Assembly (NCBI RefSeq): GCF_021347895.1
Contig: NC_067113.1
Location: forward strand, 2,360,467-2,424,466
Direction: 5' to 3'
Source of the DNA: Acanthochromis polyacanthus
Lineage: Eukaryota; Chordata; Actinopteri; Pomacentridae
DNA length: 64,000 nt
Shown here: positions 1 to 12,150 of the stretch, piece by piece
How positions within the stretch are numbered: the stretch's first letter is position 1
How the letters are laid out: every line of letters starts with the position of its first letter
The notes under the pieces: model-generated
What the model saw: the letters and a program-made list of their open reading frames with translations, nothing else
Databases searched by the model: none
Told to the model about the DNA's origin: nothing
Position numbers and translations under genes: made by a program

Positions 1-631
1 GTTCATGCATCTCATACTAAGCTCAGACAGAACAAATGAAGAGATCTCCACAAGCGCTCATTGAATTCTCAGACTCAGATCAACGTTTTGGTTGTTTTTA
101 AACATCTATCATGTTGACTTTATTAATCCACATGATATTTTTTTTAAATTATGTATTACTGTACGCAGAATGAATTGATTGAAAATTTATGCTTGTAGGC
201 TGCAAAGACCTTCTGCTTTTGTAGTAATTACATGTTCTATGAATAATCTTAAGTATTCCACTACACGTAATTCAGTTTTTTTTTCATGAACCACATAAAA
301 AACATTGTAAAATAAAAACAACAGCAATTTATTGGTAACTTGAGAGCAATAAAGTTACTATTTCAACAAAGTACAATATCAGAATAAAGCCCTGTTTATT
401 TGTCACTTAAAAATACTACTACCACTACCATTGCCTCCAATAGCGGACACATTTGTGACTATAGTTAGGAAAATAACTATCAAAAAAAGTAAACAGAATG
501 CCACACTTTTGACATTTGCATTGCGGAAATTTCATTCTACAAAATGCCAACAAAAAACATTGTAACAATCTGTTTCACTGGACATCTCAAAATCAATAAT
601 CTAACAATATTAACACATGTATCACCATGGT
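1..631. other. unassigned AT-rich sequence
   Basis: No convincing ORF, terminal repeat or retroposon tail is visible here. There are scattered A and T runs only. It reads as intron or intergenic DNA. Confidence 0.5.
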
Positions 632-735
632 GGGCGGCATAACTCAGTGGATACAGTGGCCGTCTTGCAACTGGAGGGTTGTGGTTTGATCCCCAGCCCG
701 TCGTGTGTGTGTCTTACATATTGCTCCTTTTCTTT
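632..735 (+). mobile_element. 5' part of a tRNA-derived SINE
   Basis: The head reads GGGCGGCATAACTCAGTGGA (A-box-like) followed by a B-box-like GGTTTGATCCCC and then CCCGTCG. The minus-strand SINE at 26617-26862 carries the same head (GGGCGGCATAGCTCAGTGGG, then GGTTCGATCC, then GGCCCGTCGTG), so this is a second, 3'-truncated and more diverged copy of that family. Similarity fades after about 705. RNA polymerase III boxes are inferred from tRNA resemblance. The body and tail seen in the other copy are missing. Confidence 0.7.
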
Positions 736-1511
736 TCCAGAGGAGAAATAAAGGAGCCATTAAAAACACTGTATTGAGATTAGCAAGGTATCTCCCAGAA
801 GTCTCAAGTATGACTCCCTCTAATTATCATGTCTCACCTATTTCTCCTAATGAATTTTAGGAGAAACATATGAGAAAACTTTTAGACAAAATAGAAACTA
901 AAATGAGGCTGACATGAGAATCTCAAATTTGTCTCCTGAGCTGTAGAAGAGCAAGCTTTGAGCAGTAAAATTTTCCTCTGGGCATCTACACCACAACAGA
1001 CCAGTCAATCTCCAGCTAATGTCTACCCTTATTCAGTACGAGGACTCTGAGATACCTAAACGCCTTCATTTTGGGCAGCAACACACTTCCTGCAATTGCA
1101 TCATTTCTTCACAACAAAAAGAAGAAAAAAGTAGATCTACACTTTCAAGCAAATGAAAGCCTCTGTTTCTGGTGTATCTCTGTCTAGCCTTGAAAGCATC
1201 TCCCTCTGTGATATTTTAAGAGTTGTCAAGATACAGTATACTCTCCCAGAATCAAACAAAACACAGAGCCTAGACAGACTCATCAAGTCAGCCTCCTTTC
1301 AGCAGCTGCTGCGCACAAGAGGGTTCCTTCCTTATTGCAGACAGGTTCAAGGAATGTGATTATGTGGGTCAAAGAATGGTTTAGCCTTTAATATTTGGTT
1401 GCATCACTTTATTAACATAAGCCACAGCCGTTGCTAAGTAACTGGTAAATCACTATCGTGCAACTTCTCCTTATCCATATCATTCTCCTCATGATGGTGT
1501 GAATTCCATTA

Positions 1512-1514
<3 letters not shown>
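736..1514. other. unassigned sequence
   Basis: Nothing recognised. A short open frame at 1153-1359 has no domain signature or codon pattern that would support it as a gene. Confidence 0.45.

Positions 1515-1600
<86 letters not shown>
1515..1600. repeat. (TA)43 microsatellite
   Basis: An uninterrupted 86-bp TA dinucleotide run. It creates the Tyr-Ile repeat ORF on the minus strand, which is not a gene. A run like this is self-complementary and can extrude as a cruciform. Confidence 0.98.
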
Positions 1601-1601
<1 letters not shown>

Positions 1602-2917
1602 TGGAAATTGTGTGCAGCTGACACACCATTTACTAAACTGGGAAAGCTTGATGTGTTGTGTGGGTAATTCCTATGGTATTCAAAGTAAATAACACATTTC
1701 TGAGTTCCCTTGAATTACTGCTGGATCTCACTTTTTTTATTAGCTACTGGCTAATTGGTGTCAGAAAAAAAAGAGCAATCTTGTTATGTCGGAAGTTTCC
1801 ATCACCACCATAGACATGTTTTATCTGGAGGCAAATGCAAGATTAAAAGAAAATGAAAAATAAAAACACCCACATGAATGAATTTTAATAACTTACATAT
1901 GACAATTCTCCAGCCGACAAACATACACGCTACATACTGCATTCAAAGGACCTATAAAACACAATACCCACAACAATCTTTGGGAGGCTCTTGATCAGTA
2001 TAGTGACTCAACAATTTCTTGGCCAAATGCTGAGATGCTGGGTTTTTAAAACTCTTTCTTCAATACATATTCACTCTTTTGGAACAATAAGTCTCCACTC
2101 AGCAGAATTAAAAGATGATCCAAATCCCCAGACTGTTCTGCTGTAATTAGCTACCTCGTTTAAAGCCGTTTCACACAAGACCTAAATATCTGCGTGGATT
2201 ATTCACATGCATGTGCATGCTATGGCTGCTGTGAATTATTCTTCATATGGAAATACGCAGAAAGGGCAATTAGTAAATTTAAACTGACATACACATCTGG
2301 CATGAACAAAGAGAACAAATACATATTAGATGCAGATTCAGCACTTCAGCATGGTGCTGGGACAAAAGCAGAAAGATTTGTTAAGAAAAGTTTCGACCAG
2401 ACTGATGCCTTTCACTTGTGACAATTTACGAGATCTGTTTATCAGCTAAGCAGAAGGTTCTATCAGTGTAATAAACACAGAGTAGTTTAATGTAACTGGT
2501 TTAACAGTTTACTGCATCAAATAGTAATTAAATCGGAAAAAAAGGGGGAATCTGGGCTTCTACAATATGTCTTCAAAACAAAACACCCCTTATCTTCAGT
2601 TTAAAATGCAATATACAATTCAGAAAAGCAGTAAAATGCTCCCAATTGAGGAACTGGAAGCATATAATACTTGACATACCTGATTAAATAGCTCGAACAA
2701 TCGATCTAATTATTTATAGCAGGATAATAAGTAGGTCAACCCTATTCTCCCAGGTATCTGTATTGTAGTGGGCAGCAATTCCAATTTCAAATTCTCTGCC
2801 AGACATTGCTCAGTTAGTTTTAAAATACTATAGACTGCTATGATTGTTATTAGACAAGAGCTACGACAATTGTTGCTTACTTGATGAGATAGTCAACATG
2901 CAGAAAGAGTGCTAACA
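1601..2917. other. unassigned sequence
   Basis: AT-rich, with no recognised exon, terminal repeat or retroposon tail. The 75-codon frame at 2194-2421 has no motif I recognise. Confidence 0.45.
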
Positions 2918-3735
2918 CGCCTCGCTTTGGTTTCAAAGCATATCTTTGTGTCAGAATTCCTTTGAGATGCTGTTCTATGTTGGGATGATTGCATCACATC
3001 TTTTCTGCATTCTGCCACACTCCAAAGGTGTTTTACTGGAGTCAGATTTGATGACTGGGGAGGCCACTGAAGTTCACTGAATGTCGCTCAGTGTCATGTT
3101 CAAGAAACCAGTTTGATCCGACTTTTTTTGCTTTGTGACATGGTGTAATATCTTGAATAGATTGTGACTCTAAAGGGATGTACACAATCAACAACAATAC
3201 TCAGACAGGCTGTACCATTCAAATCATGATTGAATGGCGTCAAGGGACCCAAAGAGAAAAAACAAACCAAAAAAACATTTCCTACTTCATTACACTGACA
3301 CCAGCAGACTGGACTGTCTGACACACGTGAGGCTGGGTTAATGATGCCGTGTTGTTGATACCAAATCTGAGCCTACCATCTGTGCCAAATTCTCCCTACC
3401 ATCATTTTCTATCAGAGAGGTGTTTCTATCCACAGACCTGCTGCTGACTGGATGTTTTTTTTTTTTTGCTTGTTTACATGCTGAGTAAGTTCAGTTGCAT
3501 GTGAAAATCACAACAGATCAGCAGTTTTAGAAAAATTCAGATCTGGCCATCTGGCAGCAGCAATCATGTCACGGTCAAAGTCACTGAGATCACATGTTTT
3601 CCTCATTCTGATGCTCTGATGTGAACATTAACTGAAGTTGGTGTCCTCTATCTGCAGGATTTTATGAATTGCACTGCTGTCGCATGACTGACAGATCAGG
3701 TGATGGTATGATTAAGTTGTTATACAGGGGTTAAA
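2918..3735 (-). mobile_element. degenerate Tc1-like transposon
   Basis: A decayed Tc1/mariner-superfamily copy in reverse orientation, recognised from its transposase remnants (see 2925-3606). It is much shorter than a complete Tc1 element (about 1.6 kb in fish), so it has large internal deletions. Clear terminal inverted repeats were not found and the ends given are approximate. Confidence 0.75.
2925..3606 (-). pseudogene. Tc1-like transposase, degenerate
   Basis: Read on the minus strand. The start codon is at 3606-3604, giving MRKTCDLSDFDRDMIAAA, the N-terminal helix-turn-helix region of one Tc1 transposase lineage. Downstream come SLGPLTPFNHDLNGTACLSI (about 3255-3195), matching the block between the catalytic aspartates, and then WPPQSSNLTPVKHLW (about 3062-3018). 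The last block corresponds to the [15 protein letters not shown] region, but the catalytic Glu has become Lys. Stops, frameshifts and a deletion between the N-terminal and central blocks make it non-functional. The intact family protein is about 340 residues. It was certainly cut-and-paste transposase DNA. No host role is suggested. Confidence 0.85.
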
Positions 3736-4140
3736 TGCAAATATAGTTAGTAATTTAAGAACACTAGCTAAACATATCACATAATATTAATCATTAAATT
3801 ATCATTTAATCAATTTGGATGATGATAAGTTGAACTATTTTTGACATTGATACGATAAATCCAAAACGAATTGATAATCTAATAATCAGTTGCTTACCCC
3901 TACATTTGACTATCATTTGGTGTTTGCATACAAGACAAAGTTTAGAGTTTAACTACTAGTTCAAATATAATGAACGTTCACATGGACTTTTTGTCATTTT
4001 ATTTGTCTATTCCATAAAATATTCATACCAGGCACCTATTTAACACAATTTGTGTGCTCAATAAATCAGCATGCCTTAACAAGATGAAGGATTAAATTAC
4101 TAAATTACATATAACAAGCATATACATATAATAAGCTTAA
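3736..4140. other. unassigned AT-rich sequence
   Basis: No ORF or repeat structure recognised. It is strongly A+T rich up to the SINE at 4141. Confidence 0.45.
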
Positions 4141-4481
4141 GGGGCTGCACAGTGGCTTGGTGGTTAGCACTTTCGCATTGCAGCTAGAAGATCCCCAGTT
4201 CACATTTCGGCCTTTTTGAGATCTTTCTGCATGGAGTTTACATGTTCTCCCTGTCCATGTGTGAAATTTTCAAAGAGGGACTCCTCCCACAGTCCAAAAA
4301 CATGTTGAGGTTAAATGGTGACTCTGAATTGTCAATAGCTGTGAATCTAAGAGTGATTGTCTCTCTATGTGCGATGGACTGGTGTTGACCTGTCCAGGGT
4401 GTCCCCTGCCTTCACCCCAAGTCAGCTGGGATAGGATCCAGCCACCCCACGACCCTGTGTATATAGGATGGATGGATGGAT
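4141..4481 (+). mobile_element. tRNA-derived SINE with (GGAT)n tail
   Basis: Head GGGGCTGCACAGTGGCTTGG continuing into an A-box-like TGGTTAGCAC. The B box is decayed (AGTTCACATTTC instead of GGTTCGAATCC). The body carries the family landmarks TTTCTGCATGGAG, CCTGTCCAGGGTGTCCCCTG and GTCAGCTGGGATAGG. It ends in GGATGGATGGATGGA at 4467-4481. The same body occurs at 16669, 18441, 23697, 29746 and 35721. The GGAT tail suggests mobilisation by a LINE whose own 3' end has that repeat. One such 3' end is at 16340-16543. Confidence 0.85.
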
Positions 4482-5289
4482 TATAATCTTACAAATTGTA
4501 AATTTGGTGATGCAGGTCCCAGGAATGGACTAAAGACAGACTTTATACTGAATGCATTTGAAAGATCCAACTTATTTTTTGTAACAAAATGTTTAAAAAT
4601 ATTAATTAAAAAATTTTAATATTTTATAGGCTTTAAAATAGAGTATAACGGATTCATCCTAGAGTCACAATCTTCTGCATTTGATAATTAGATCCACAGA
4701 ACCTCCCCCACTAAAATTTTGCAGAACAAGTTGGCCAAACAGCCTCTTTTATATCTCTTTCACAGTGAGACTTATCGCTGGTCTTCAAATTGCTACAGAC
4801 TCCTTTGAAGCCTGGATGAATCAGACCACGAGCAGCCAACAAATTCAGTGTGGTCACAAGCACAGTTCCCTCACTGGGTAGTCTGGGAATTTACCTGCAG
4901 TTAGTGTTATGGTGACAAGAACATTCCCTTCTTTGAAACTGTGATGCCAGACGGCCAACCTGCCAGGGACCCAGCTGTTTAGTATTTTCTGTTCACTTGC
5001 TAAGTCGACACAAGCTTAATCTCCTGTGGTAAAATAAAGTTCATTTATTTATTTCATTTGAATTTATTTATTTCATTTGGGATTTATGCCATTTTGATTT
5101 CATGAAACAGGTGGTCCAAGCATGCCTAAGTGTAATCCACTCAGAATAATACTGTTATTTGTTCCAGACCGTTAAGTCCACTGAGCTGCATTTCAGCGAT
5201 ATGTCAGCCTGAATACATTTTCACAGGCCGACCAAACAGATGGTTTGTCAAGAAAAAAGAGAGATGAGGATCAGAAGGAGCTGAGTGAC
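4482..5289. other. unassigned sequence with a short tandem duplication
   Basis: Mostly featureless. At 5040-5080 a roughly 20-bp unit containing TTTATTTATTTCATTTG is present twice in tandem after AAATAAAG, which resembles a retroposon-type tail but has no recognisable body upstream. Confidence 0.4.
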
Positions 5290-5297
5290 GGTGTAAA

Positions 5298-5851
5298 ATA
5301 GCCTAGCCGCGCTAGACCCATGTTCTGAAGGCACAAGGGTCTAGGCACGCTCGACAGGGAGGGAGGCAGGCTAAAAGGTTGTCTATCAAATCACTCTGCA
5401 GCAATTCGGTAGGTATACAACCAATCAGCGCAACGAATAGGGTCCTAGAGCGCCGGAAATCAGAGGATGCGGTAGTTCGGTGAAGCCTTATTTCTACAGT
5501 CAATGGGTGAAGCTCAAGTATATTACAGACATGTTAACAGAAAGATTATTCGGAGTCGGTGCTAATGGAGCTCAACGACTGTTGTCGTTTTTGTTGTCGA
5601 CCCTGGCAGAGAATTAAATTCGTTGCCGTGGGTTGTCTAGCATGGCTAGGCTAGTTGTTTCCGGTTGTTTCTGTCAGAATTGTCGTGCCTCTGTCGTCAC
5701 TTAGTTATGCCCGCCTTCTGACTCTACACTTCATGGTGATTCGTCGGCCAGTTTTAGGAGCATCCAGCCTCGAGCCTTATGGAGGGTAACTAGACCCACC
5801 CTGGCAGAGACTTAAATTCGTTGCCGTGGGTTGTCTAGCACGGCTAGGCTA
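5298..5851. mobile_element. 554-bp MITE with 8-bp target duplication
   Basis: Terminal inverted repeats TAGCCTAGCCGCGCTAGAC (from 5299) and its complement ending at 5851 (TAGCCTAGCCGTGCTAGAC when reversed) differ at one base. The flanks carry GGTGTAAA at 5290-5297 and again at 5852-5859, an 8-bp target duplication typical of hAT-type insertion. No coding capacity is visible, so it is non-autonomous. The last ~55 bp is also present internally at 5600-5654. The element has more CpG than the surrounding AT-rich DNA. Confidence 0.85.
5600..5654 (+). repeat. internal copy of the MITE right end
   Basis: This stretch, beginning ACCCTGGCAGAGA and ending GGCTAGGCTAG, is repeated almost exactly at 5798-5853, where it forms the right terminus of the MITE. 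The element therefore carries two tandemly oriented right ends 198 bp apart. Confidence 0.9.
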
Positions 5852-5859
5852 GGTGTAAA

Positions 5860-8202
5860 GCACAAATATAGAACTTTTTTCTGTTGGTTTACAGATGTTT
5901 GCAAACAGAAAGGAAGAGATTGTTTTTTGTAAGAAAAGACTAATTTTGCAGTTGCGAATAGAACCAGAACAAAGTACTATATTTAACATTTCATTACAAA
6001 GAATAGACCTTCACATAAGAATTGAATTAAAGTTACTCATGGAGCTCCACAGGACTCTGTGCTTGGACCACAATCTTTATATATGGCCCGTTATATATTT
6101 TATATATTTTCATCCTATTAAACCTCCTTTTAGGGATTGTCATCAAGAGGCATTTCATATATTTCCTTTGCTTGCAAGCTATCCCAACTAAGTTAAAGCT
6201 ATTAGCAAAAATATGTCCAATAATGTAACTTAAATATGGTTTTCTAAAACTAATACCGCTTTTATACAGTGAAGAATGATGCTCATGAGACACAATGAAG
6301 AAATTCATTCATTCACAATCAACAATATGTTGCAGTTTGCCTTTACTTTCAGTGAGAACAAAAGGGGATAAACACCAAAGCTGAAAGAAAATTTACCCGA
6401 GACCAACACCTTGACTATTTTTCTGAACTGCACACAAATTTGACAACAGCTTTTACACTGTAAAGTGTAGCAAACTTGTTTTGGAATTGCATTTTTTTCC
6501 CCCACATATCCTTGTGCAGAGGCTAAAATGATAAATCACTTGTAGGCTTGTCACTGTAGAAATCTATAAATACATCTTTTTACCAAGCATTACACTCCAC
6601 AAAATTTTAAGTCAGCTACCAGATAAACAGCAAGTTTGAGAATAGAGCGAAAGAGCTCTTGTAAATCAGCAGATGAAGCTGCTCGAGGGCAAAGTTTCAT
6701 GTTCTGAGAGGAGACACAGCACTCAGCTGACAGTCTGAACAGATAAATTAAATGTAAAATTTCAATTTCATTCAGGTAGTGCTGAGAGTGTGCTCCCAAT
6801 TGAATTGGACATATTACCTTGCACAAAAAACAGTAAAAATGATGAATGGTAATATAATTAAGTTTGGCATCATCATGATTGTAGCATTATGGTTCCTGAC
6901 ATAAGGGAGAAAAGTTGTATATACTGTAATTAATGACTGATTTAATGAACCACTGACTAAGTGACCCATTTCAAACACACCCATGGCGTTGTGTCACCAG
7001 CTGGTGCATGCTGGTCCAGCGAGCACGCTCATTGTAGATCCTGCAGTGGGAGCTTCTACATTTACTGTTGAACTGCTGCCCTCGGTGAGCTGTGCATCAC
7101 CTTTAATGACTGCAGAGCGTCTTTAAGCTCAAACATTTTTGAAAGCTTTAAGGAGTGCTGAGGGAGAGAGAGTCTGAGCTGAGTAGATTAAGTATGGGGC
7201 AGTATATTATATTATATTATATTACATTATGCTTTGAGAATGAACGAGCCAAAATGATGAAACTGCAGGGGCAGAATGAGGAGGACCGTGTAGTACTTTG
7301 CCTAGAAACTTTAATTTGTTTGTGGCTGGTTATTAAATATGTATAGCTTAATAATGCAGAAGTGTCACCTGGGAATGACTAGTGTATATGACATTTTATT
7401 GCACTTTTTTGTTATTATTGTCGTCAAAAAAGTAACATTGGTATTTAATGAGAGTGACTTCATTTTTCACTTTCATTCAAGTAATTATCCTTTTAACCTG
7501 TGTAAAATCTCTTTTGAAGAACAGCATTTGTACTCACGTACAGCTTTAAATGTTGGAGAACATATGTAACGTAACCAAATTTTAACAACTCTGATAGTCA
7601 ACAAGACAATATAATGCTGGATGGAAAAACAAAAATCTTTTCAATGTGTTAAAATCAAAAATGGACTAATTTCTAAACCCTAATACCTTATGATAGGAAA
7701 TTGTAGGTAAACAAACAACAATTAACAGAGCAGCATTTCTAAAAAGTCATGGCAGAACAGCATTCATAATTAACACCATGTTTTTGATGTTTAGGTTCCT
7801 GTGCCTTGATCAAATAATGTAATATAATTTAAAAATGAATAAACAATTCTTCAGGTAAACAACTTAGTATTTGAAACATCATAATCTTATGACAGATTAT
7901 GGAGCAAAAAAAATAAAGAAGAAAAGAACAAATATACAATCAAAATTTTTCCTGCTACCGTTATTATATATGAATTTTGTTTGACTAATTTCAGTTCTGG
8001 GTGATCTGATATAACCCCAACCCGAGGAACAGCAAAAGTGGATTTCAACCAAAATAATTTCTGCAAACCTTGAAATAACTGCAAATAGTTGGGGAAGAAA
8101 GAGGGAGAAGACAGTTCACCACAGGGACACAAATGCCTTTGATCTGCAGCCCCATGAAACTGGCCAGCCAAGACTCACACACACAAATACACACATAACA
8201 CA

Positions 8203-8204
<2 letters not shown>
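5860..8204. other. unassigned sequence
   Basis: No exon, transposon end or RNA gene recognised. A short TATTA/TTATA repeat lies at about 7201-7230. Open frames of 60-98 codons lack any domain signature and overlap each other on both strands. Confidence 0.4.

Positions 8205-8257
<53 letters not shown>
8205..8257. repeat. (CA)n microsatellite
   Basis: A 53-bp ACAC run preceded by imperfect ACAC blocks from 8176. It produces the Cys-Val repeat frame on the minus strand, which is not a gene. Confidence 0.97.
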
Positions 8258-8260
<3 letters not shown>

Positions 8261-9450
8261 GGTGTATATATGTGTGCGTGTATTTATGTGTTGTACATAA
8301 TTATGTATCTCTCTACAAAATGTCAGTGGACTTCAAAGGACACCAGACAAGTACACAGACACACACTGCGTATCCCATTATTTTGAGAAATAGGCCAAAA
8401 TATATTCTGCTGCAGTGTTTTCTGCTGTGTGTGTTTCTGTGTGTATATCTGGGACAGAAGCAGTGTCTGCATTCCAGCCAAGTTTATATATTTGACCAAA
8501 GAGCAAAAGTAGTTTTTCTAAGAAAAAGAGAGTTGGTACAGCAACATTGAGAAAGATTAACTACATGGCCTCGGGTTATAGATGTTGGAGTCAAAGCACA
8601 AATTGCATAGAATGTTTCCAGGCTATATATGTCATCATAAAGGTGGGACATGGACACTAGACTGGACTAGACTTAACAAACCACATATTTTCTCCAGCTT
8701 GCACGGCTGGTCAGAAGGTAGCACATACTCTACAACTGAGTAAATACACAGTACACACAGTACATTGTGATAACAGTCCTGTCGCTAGGCAACCACTGAA
8801 ATCCCGTGAGCATGGTGTGAATTCTTATGTCTTCCTATCGTAAAACAGCAATGGTAAAAATGAAAGAAGTGGGTTTAAAGAAAAAATAAATGGATGAAAT
8901 GGTTTGTGGGGGAAATGAAAGACTTTCAGTTCAACAAGAAAAATGGGAGGACCCATGGGAGAGCTGTACAGTAATGCTGTCAATCAAAAAGGGAGGAAGT
9001 GACAAGGCAGTGTTTTTACCACTGAAATGTCATATGACAACCACTGTTTCCTCGAAGCTGCGCCCATGTGCAGTTGTGCACTGTTGACATGGTCTCCGTG
9101 CAAAGAAAATCTGTGCTGGGCACAAAAAAAATTTCAACCTAAATTGAAAATAAAATAAACACATAATTCATTCTGTGCTATTTTTCAGTGTGAGTCAGTC
9201 AGTGACCGGTGACTGGCTGCTCCAGCCAATGATGTGATTCACATACGCATTTATGCAGCTAATCAGCATCATTGACAGCCGTCCTCATGTGCAGCCAGCG
9301 CTGTTAGACGGCTGCTATAGTGCACTAGCGTATTTAGTCTATATAGTGTATCTAGTCTTCTATATATATCTATGCTTCTCTGTGTGTCCGGTGCTATGGT
9401 TATGTCGCGGGTTGCCTGGTTACAGACGCTGCTGCTCCCACGCACTTAAA
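8258..9450. other. unassigned sequence
   Basis: Nothing firmly recognised. 9190-9450 contains more CpG than its surroundings and leads into the possible BED-finger remnant at 9451. Confidence 0.4.
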
Positions 9451-9645
9451 AATGTCTACACTCGAAACTCCGCTATGTACAAAGAAGCAAAAACGTTTGC
9501 AAAAGTACCGACATTAGTGGGAAGACTCGAACCCCTGGCAATGGGTACAAGAAATCTATGTTTGCTGTTGCTCATGGACTAACTGAAGTAAGGCAGCATC
9601 AGGAGACAAACATGTAAGAAGTATGAGAATAGAGAGAACCCAACC
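9451..9645 (+). pseudogene. possible BED-finger transposase remnant
   Basis: From the ATG at 9451 one frame reads MSTLETPLCTKKQKRLQKYR, then a stop, then WEDSNPWQWVQE, a Cys-rich VCCCSW, and later SKAASGDKHVRSM. The order (W, paired cysteines, S-x-x-G-x-x-HVR) resembles the BED zinc finger at the N-terminus of hAT transposases, with two in-frame stops. It is too short and decayed to be sure. Independent support would be downstream RNase-H-like or dimerisation blocks, which I do not see. It could be chance. Confidence 0.3.
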
Positions 9646-11231
9646 AGCAGGTCACAGTTTTTCATCCCCAATCATCTCCTGAGGTCGATATGGTAAGGGA
9701 CATCATGATGAGATCAGCTGGATTTCCTACAGTATCTGGTTGTGAATTTACCAGAGGATGCTTATAATCATGCTGATGTGGCCATAGACTCTACAGTATT
9801 TTAGTGACTCAGTAAATTCCTTTAGCTTTTTTAAATTGCGTTTTTAGTTTTTAATCAACATTTAATAGCCTATATGTGATCAATAAATGACCTTTACCTA
9901 TCTAAAGAAAAAGTCACTCAAAACTCTGATATGTTAACAGTACCTATCTATAAATACGTGCATACACACATATATAAGTTAATACATTAACTGTGTTAAG
10001 ATAAGATTTAGATATAGATGAAAAAAAATGTCTGTGGAGAATTTCTTTGTATAGTATTCTGCATTCAGTTGTTTATGTTTTTGCAGAATCCAGTATTGCA
10101 CACTGGTTGGTCATTACATTTTATTTTATTCGTATGGTTTCACTGTTTAAAATGATGCCACTTCTTTTCAGACAGAACCTGTGATCATAAAACAATACAA
10201 AATTGTTAGTTCTGTGTTAATAAAGCACTTAAAGCTTTAAGTATGGCTAAATGCTTTTTTTCAAAATTAAACATATCACTCCTTGGGTGGTAGTGGCCCC
10301 AAGTTCGGTAAAGTTGGAAAGATATTCACAGATTCAGACTTCCAGCATCAATAACTCATTAGATATAGGTTGTCAAAACAAGAACAATTTCCCATCATTG
10401 TAAGGCAGACAATGTGCTACAAGCCCAGTTTTATCAAAAGCAGCTGTCTTTCAAGCTGCAGAAATAACATTGATGTCTATGGAATGAACAGGGACTGTAT
10501 GCAAATTGCAACACCGCTGCAACAGCGAAGAGAGACACAAATATTCAATAACTTCACTCTTGTATATTGTAGTGTCACCAAAATCATTGCAGCTTTCAAC
10601 TGGCTCCTGCTGACAAAGTGTTTTAACAGAAATGTAAATGCTGTAATTTGTTTTTTTTAACAAACCACGTAACTTGGATGGATGCGATGCTGGCGCGACC
10701 ACAGTGCACACGTCTGATGTTGCTCACAGTGGTCCAAGGGACTACTCAGGGAGTTTGTGTGTTTGCTCAGACTCATGAAAAATTAGAGGGAACATTGATG
10801 ACAACTCTTCTATTGCTTGAAAAAAAAAAAAGGCTACTTTGAATCAGAGTGTAGACCAGCCACCTCACCAAGGTCTATTACAAAGCAATTGTCAGGGGCC
10901 CATAAGTCCACTGAAATAGGTTTTGCTAAAATTTCATCCAGTACGTTAAAAGACGCTTTGACAATTCAGTTTCAGTATATGTAGTGAGAGATAAAAACGA
11001 AACTCCTCCTTCAATCCAAAAGTACATTCTGGAGCTAATATGAGGCTTTAGCTGTTTAACATAGAGAAGCCAAGGGAGAACTTTCAGTACATAACTCCAT
11101 CTGTATGTTGCTGTCCTTTCACTGTGGCTTCATCTGCTTTTGTGTGATTGTGAACTGAATATCTTTGCATTTTTGATGAAACAAGGCATTTGAAGACACC
11201 ATACCTGGAACAAGGTGCAGTTTCTGATATT
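9646..11231. other. unassigned sequence
   Basis: No gene recognised. 10270-10840 looks compositionally different (for example TGGCCCCAAGTTCGGTAAAG and GGTCCAAGGGACTACTC) and may be an old interspersed repeat that I cannot name. Confidence 0.35.
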
Positions 11232-12150
11232 TCATAAATGAACATAATGACGAAGTTTGCAACTGACAAAACTAAAAGCTTCGTAGCATCTTTGGAACTT
11301 CTGCAGTGCTTTCGAACAGCTGTTATCAGTTGATGCTTGTCTTCTTGCTCGTCTTTTGGTGGTAAAATGCTCTATGATGTCCAAGTTAGGTGACTGACTC
11401 TCAGTTTCAGACAATCTATTTTTCATCACTGATAAAAGCTGCCTGACATACAGTGTATTTAGGGTCACTGCTATGTGGTGGCATAAAAGTCTGGCTCGGT
11501 AAATTGGCAGAAAATCTGTCAGTACACTCCTGACTTCATCTGGCTGCTGCCATCATCTGTTCCATCATCAATTAAAATAAGTGAGACACTTCCAGAAGCA
11601 GATATACACGCTCAGGTCATGACATGACATCGTCCTGATGAGCTGGAATGATTTGGTTCATGGCCCCTTCTGGTCTTTCACTTTTGTTCTTATTACTTTG
11701 GTTAAGGTCAACCTTAGTGTCATCTGTCCATAGAACTTTGTTCCTGAACTTGTCTGGCTCGTCTTTTTTTTAGCCAATCCAGCTTTTCAGTTCTTCCTAC
11801 TGATCAGAGTTTTGCGTGTTGCAGAGCATAATCTGTAATTTTGCTACTGAAATCTGCTCCATACTGTGAATTGAGACACTTTGATACCTTTACTTTCTGG
11901 AAGTGATGTCACTGATTGTTGTTTTTTGTTTTTTTTTCTTCACAAGATTTTCCTGTCATTCACTGCTGTTGTTTACTGAGGGTGATCTGTCTGGTGTGTG
12001 CTTTCAAGTCCAGAAAGGTTTTGTTGCTTCTTTAGTTACAGTTCATAATAAGTTTGCTTTATATACTCACAGATGAGGTGTTCTTCTGACACTTTGTTCT
12101 CGGTTTCTAATTGTACTCTCAACAGTTGAAAAGAACACTGAACTGAACAC
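11232..12150 (-). pseudogene. Tc1-like transposase, degenerate
   Basis: A Tc1/mariner transposase relic on the minus strand. In order from the N-terminal side: a block resembling KGIKVSQFTVWSRF (about 11895-11850), RKTLISRKN followed by KAGLAKKKTS (about 11815-11765), then NKVLWTDDTKVDLNQS (about 11740-11695) with the first catalytic Asp in WTDDTK. Then come ACISASGSVSLILIDDGTDD, homologous to the ASGTGSL block, and finally ESQSPNLDIIEHF (about 11408-11370), the SPDLNPIEH motif with the catalytic Glu kept. Many stops and frameshifts lie between blocks, and the middle Asp motif is lost. Order and spacing fit a single old element. Confidence 0.8.

Noticed and set aside
1412..1624. Open frame with Tyr-Ile repeats on the minus strand
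   Set aside because: It is a translation of the TA microsatellite.
4150..4220. tRNA-like sequence with A and B boxes (also at SINE heads elsewhere)
   Set aside because: The tRNA resemblance belongs to the SINE head. There is no complete cloverleaf, anticodon arm or 3' end of a functional tRNA gene.
8045..8254. Cys-Val repeat frame on the minus strand (also 20141-20329, 46630-46815, 54572-54766, 56563-56901)
   Set aside because: These are CA/GT microsatellites read as protein.
10270..10842. Possible interspersed repeat around GGTCCAAGGGACTACTCAGG
   Set aside because: It has the feel of an old repeat, but no ends, tail or second copy exist in this window to support it.
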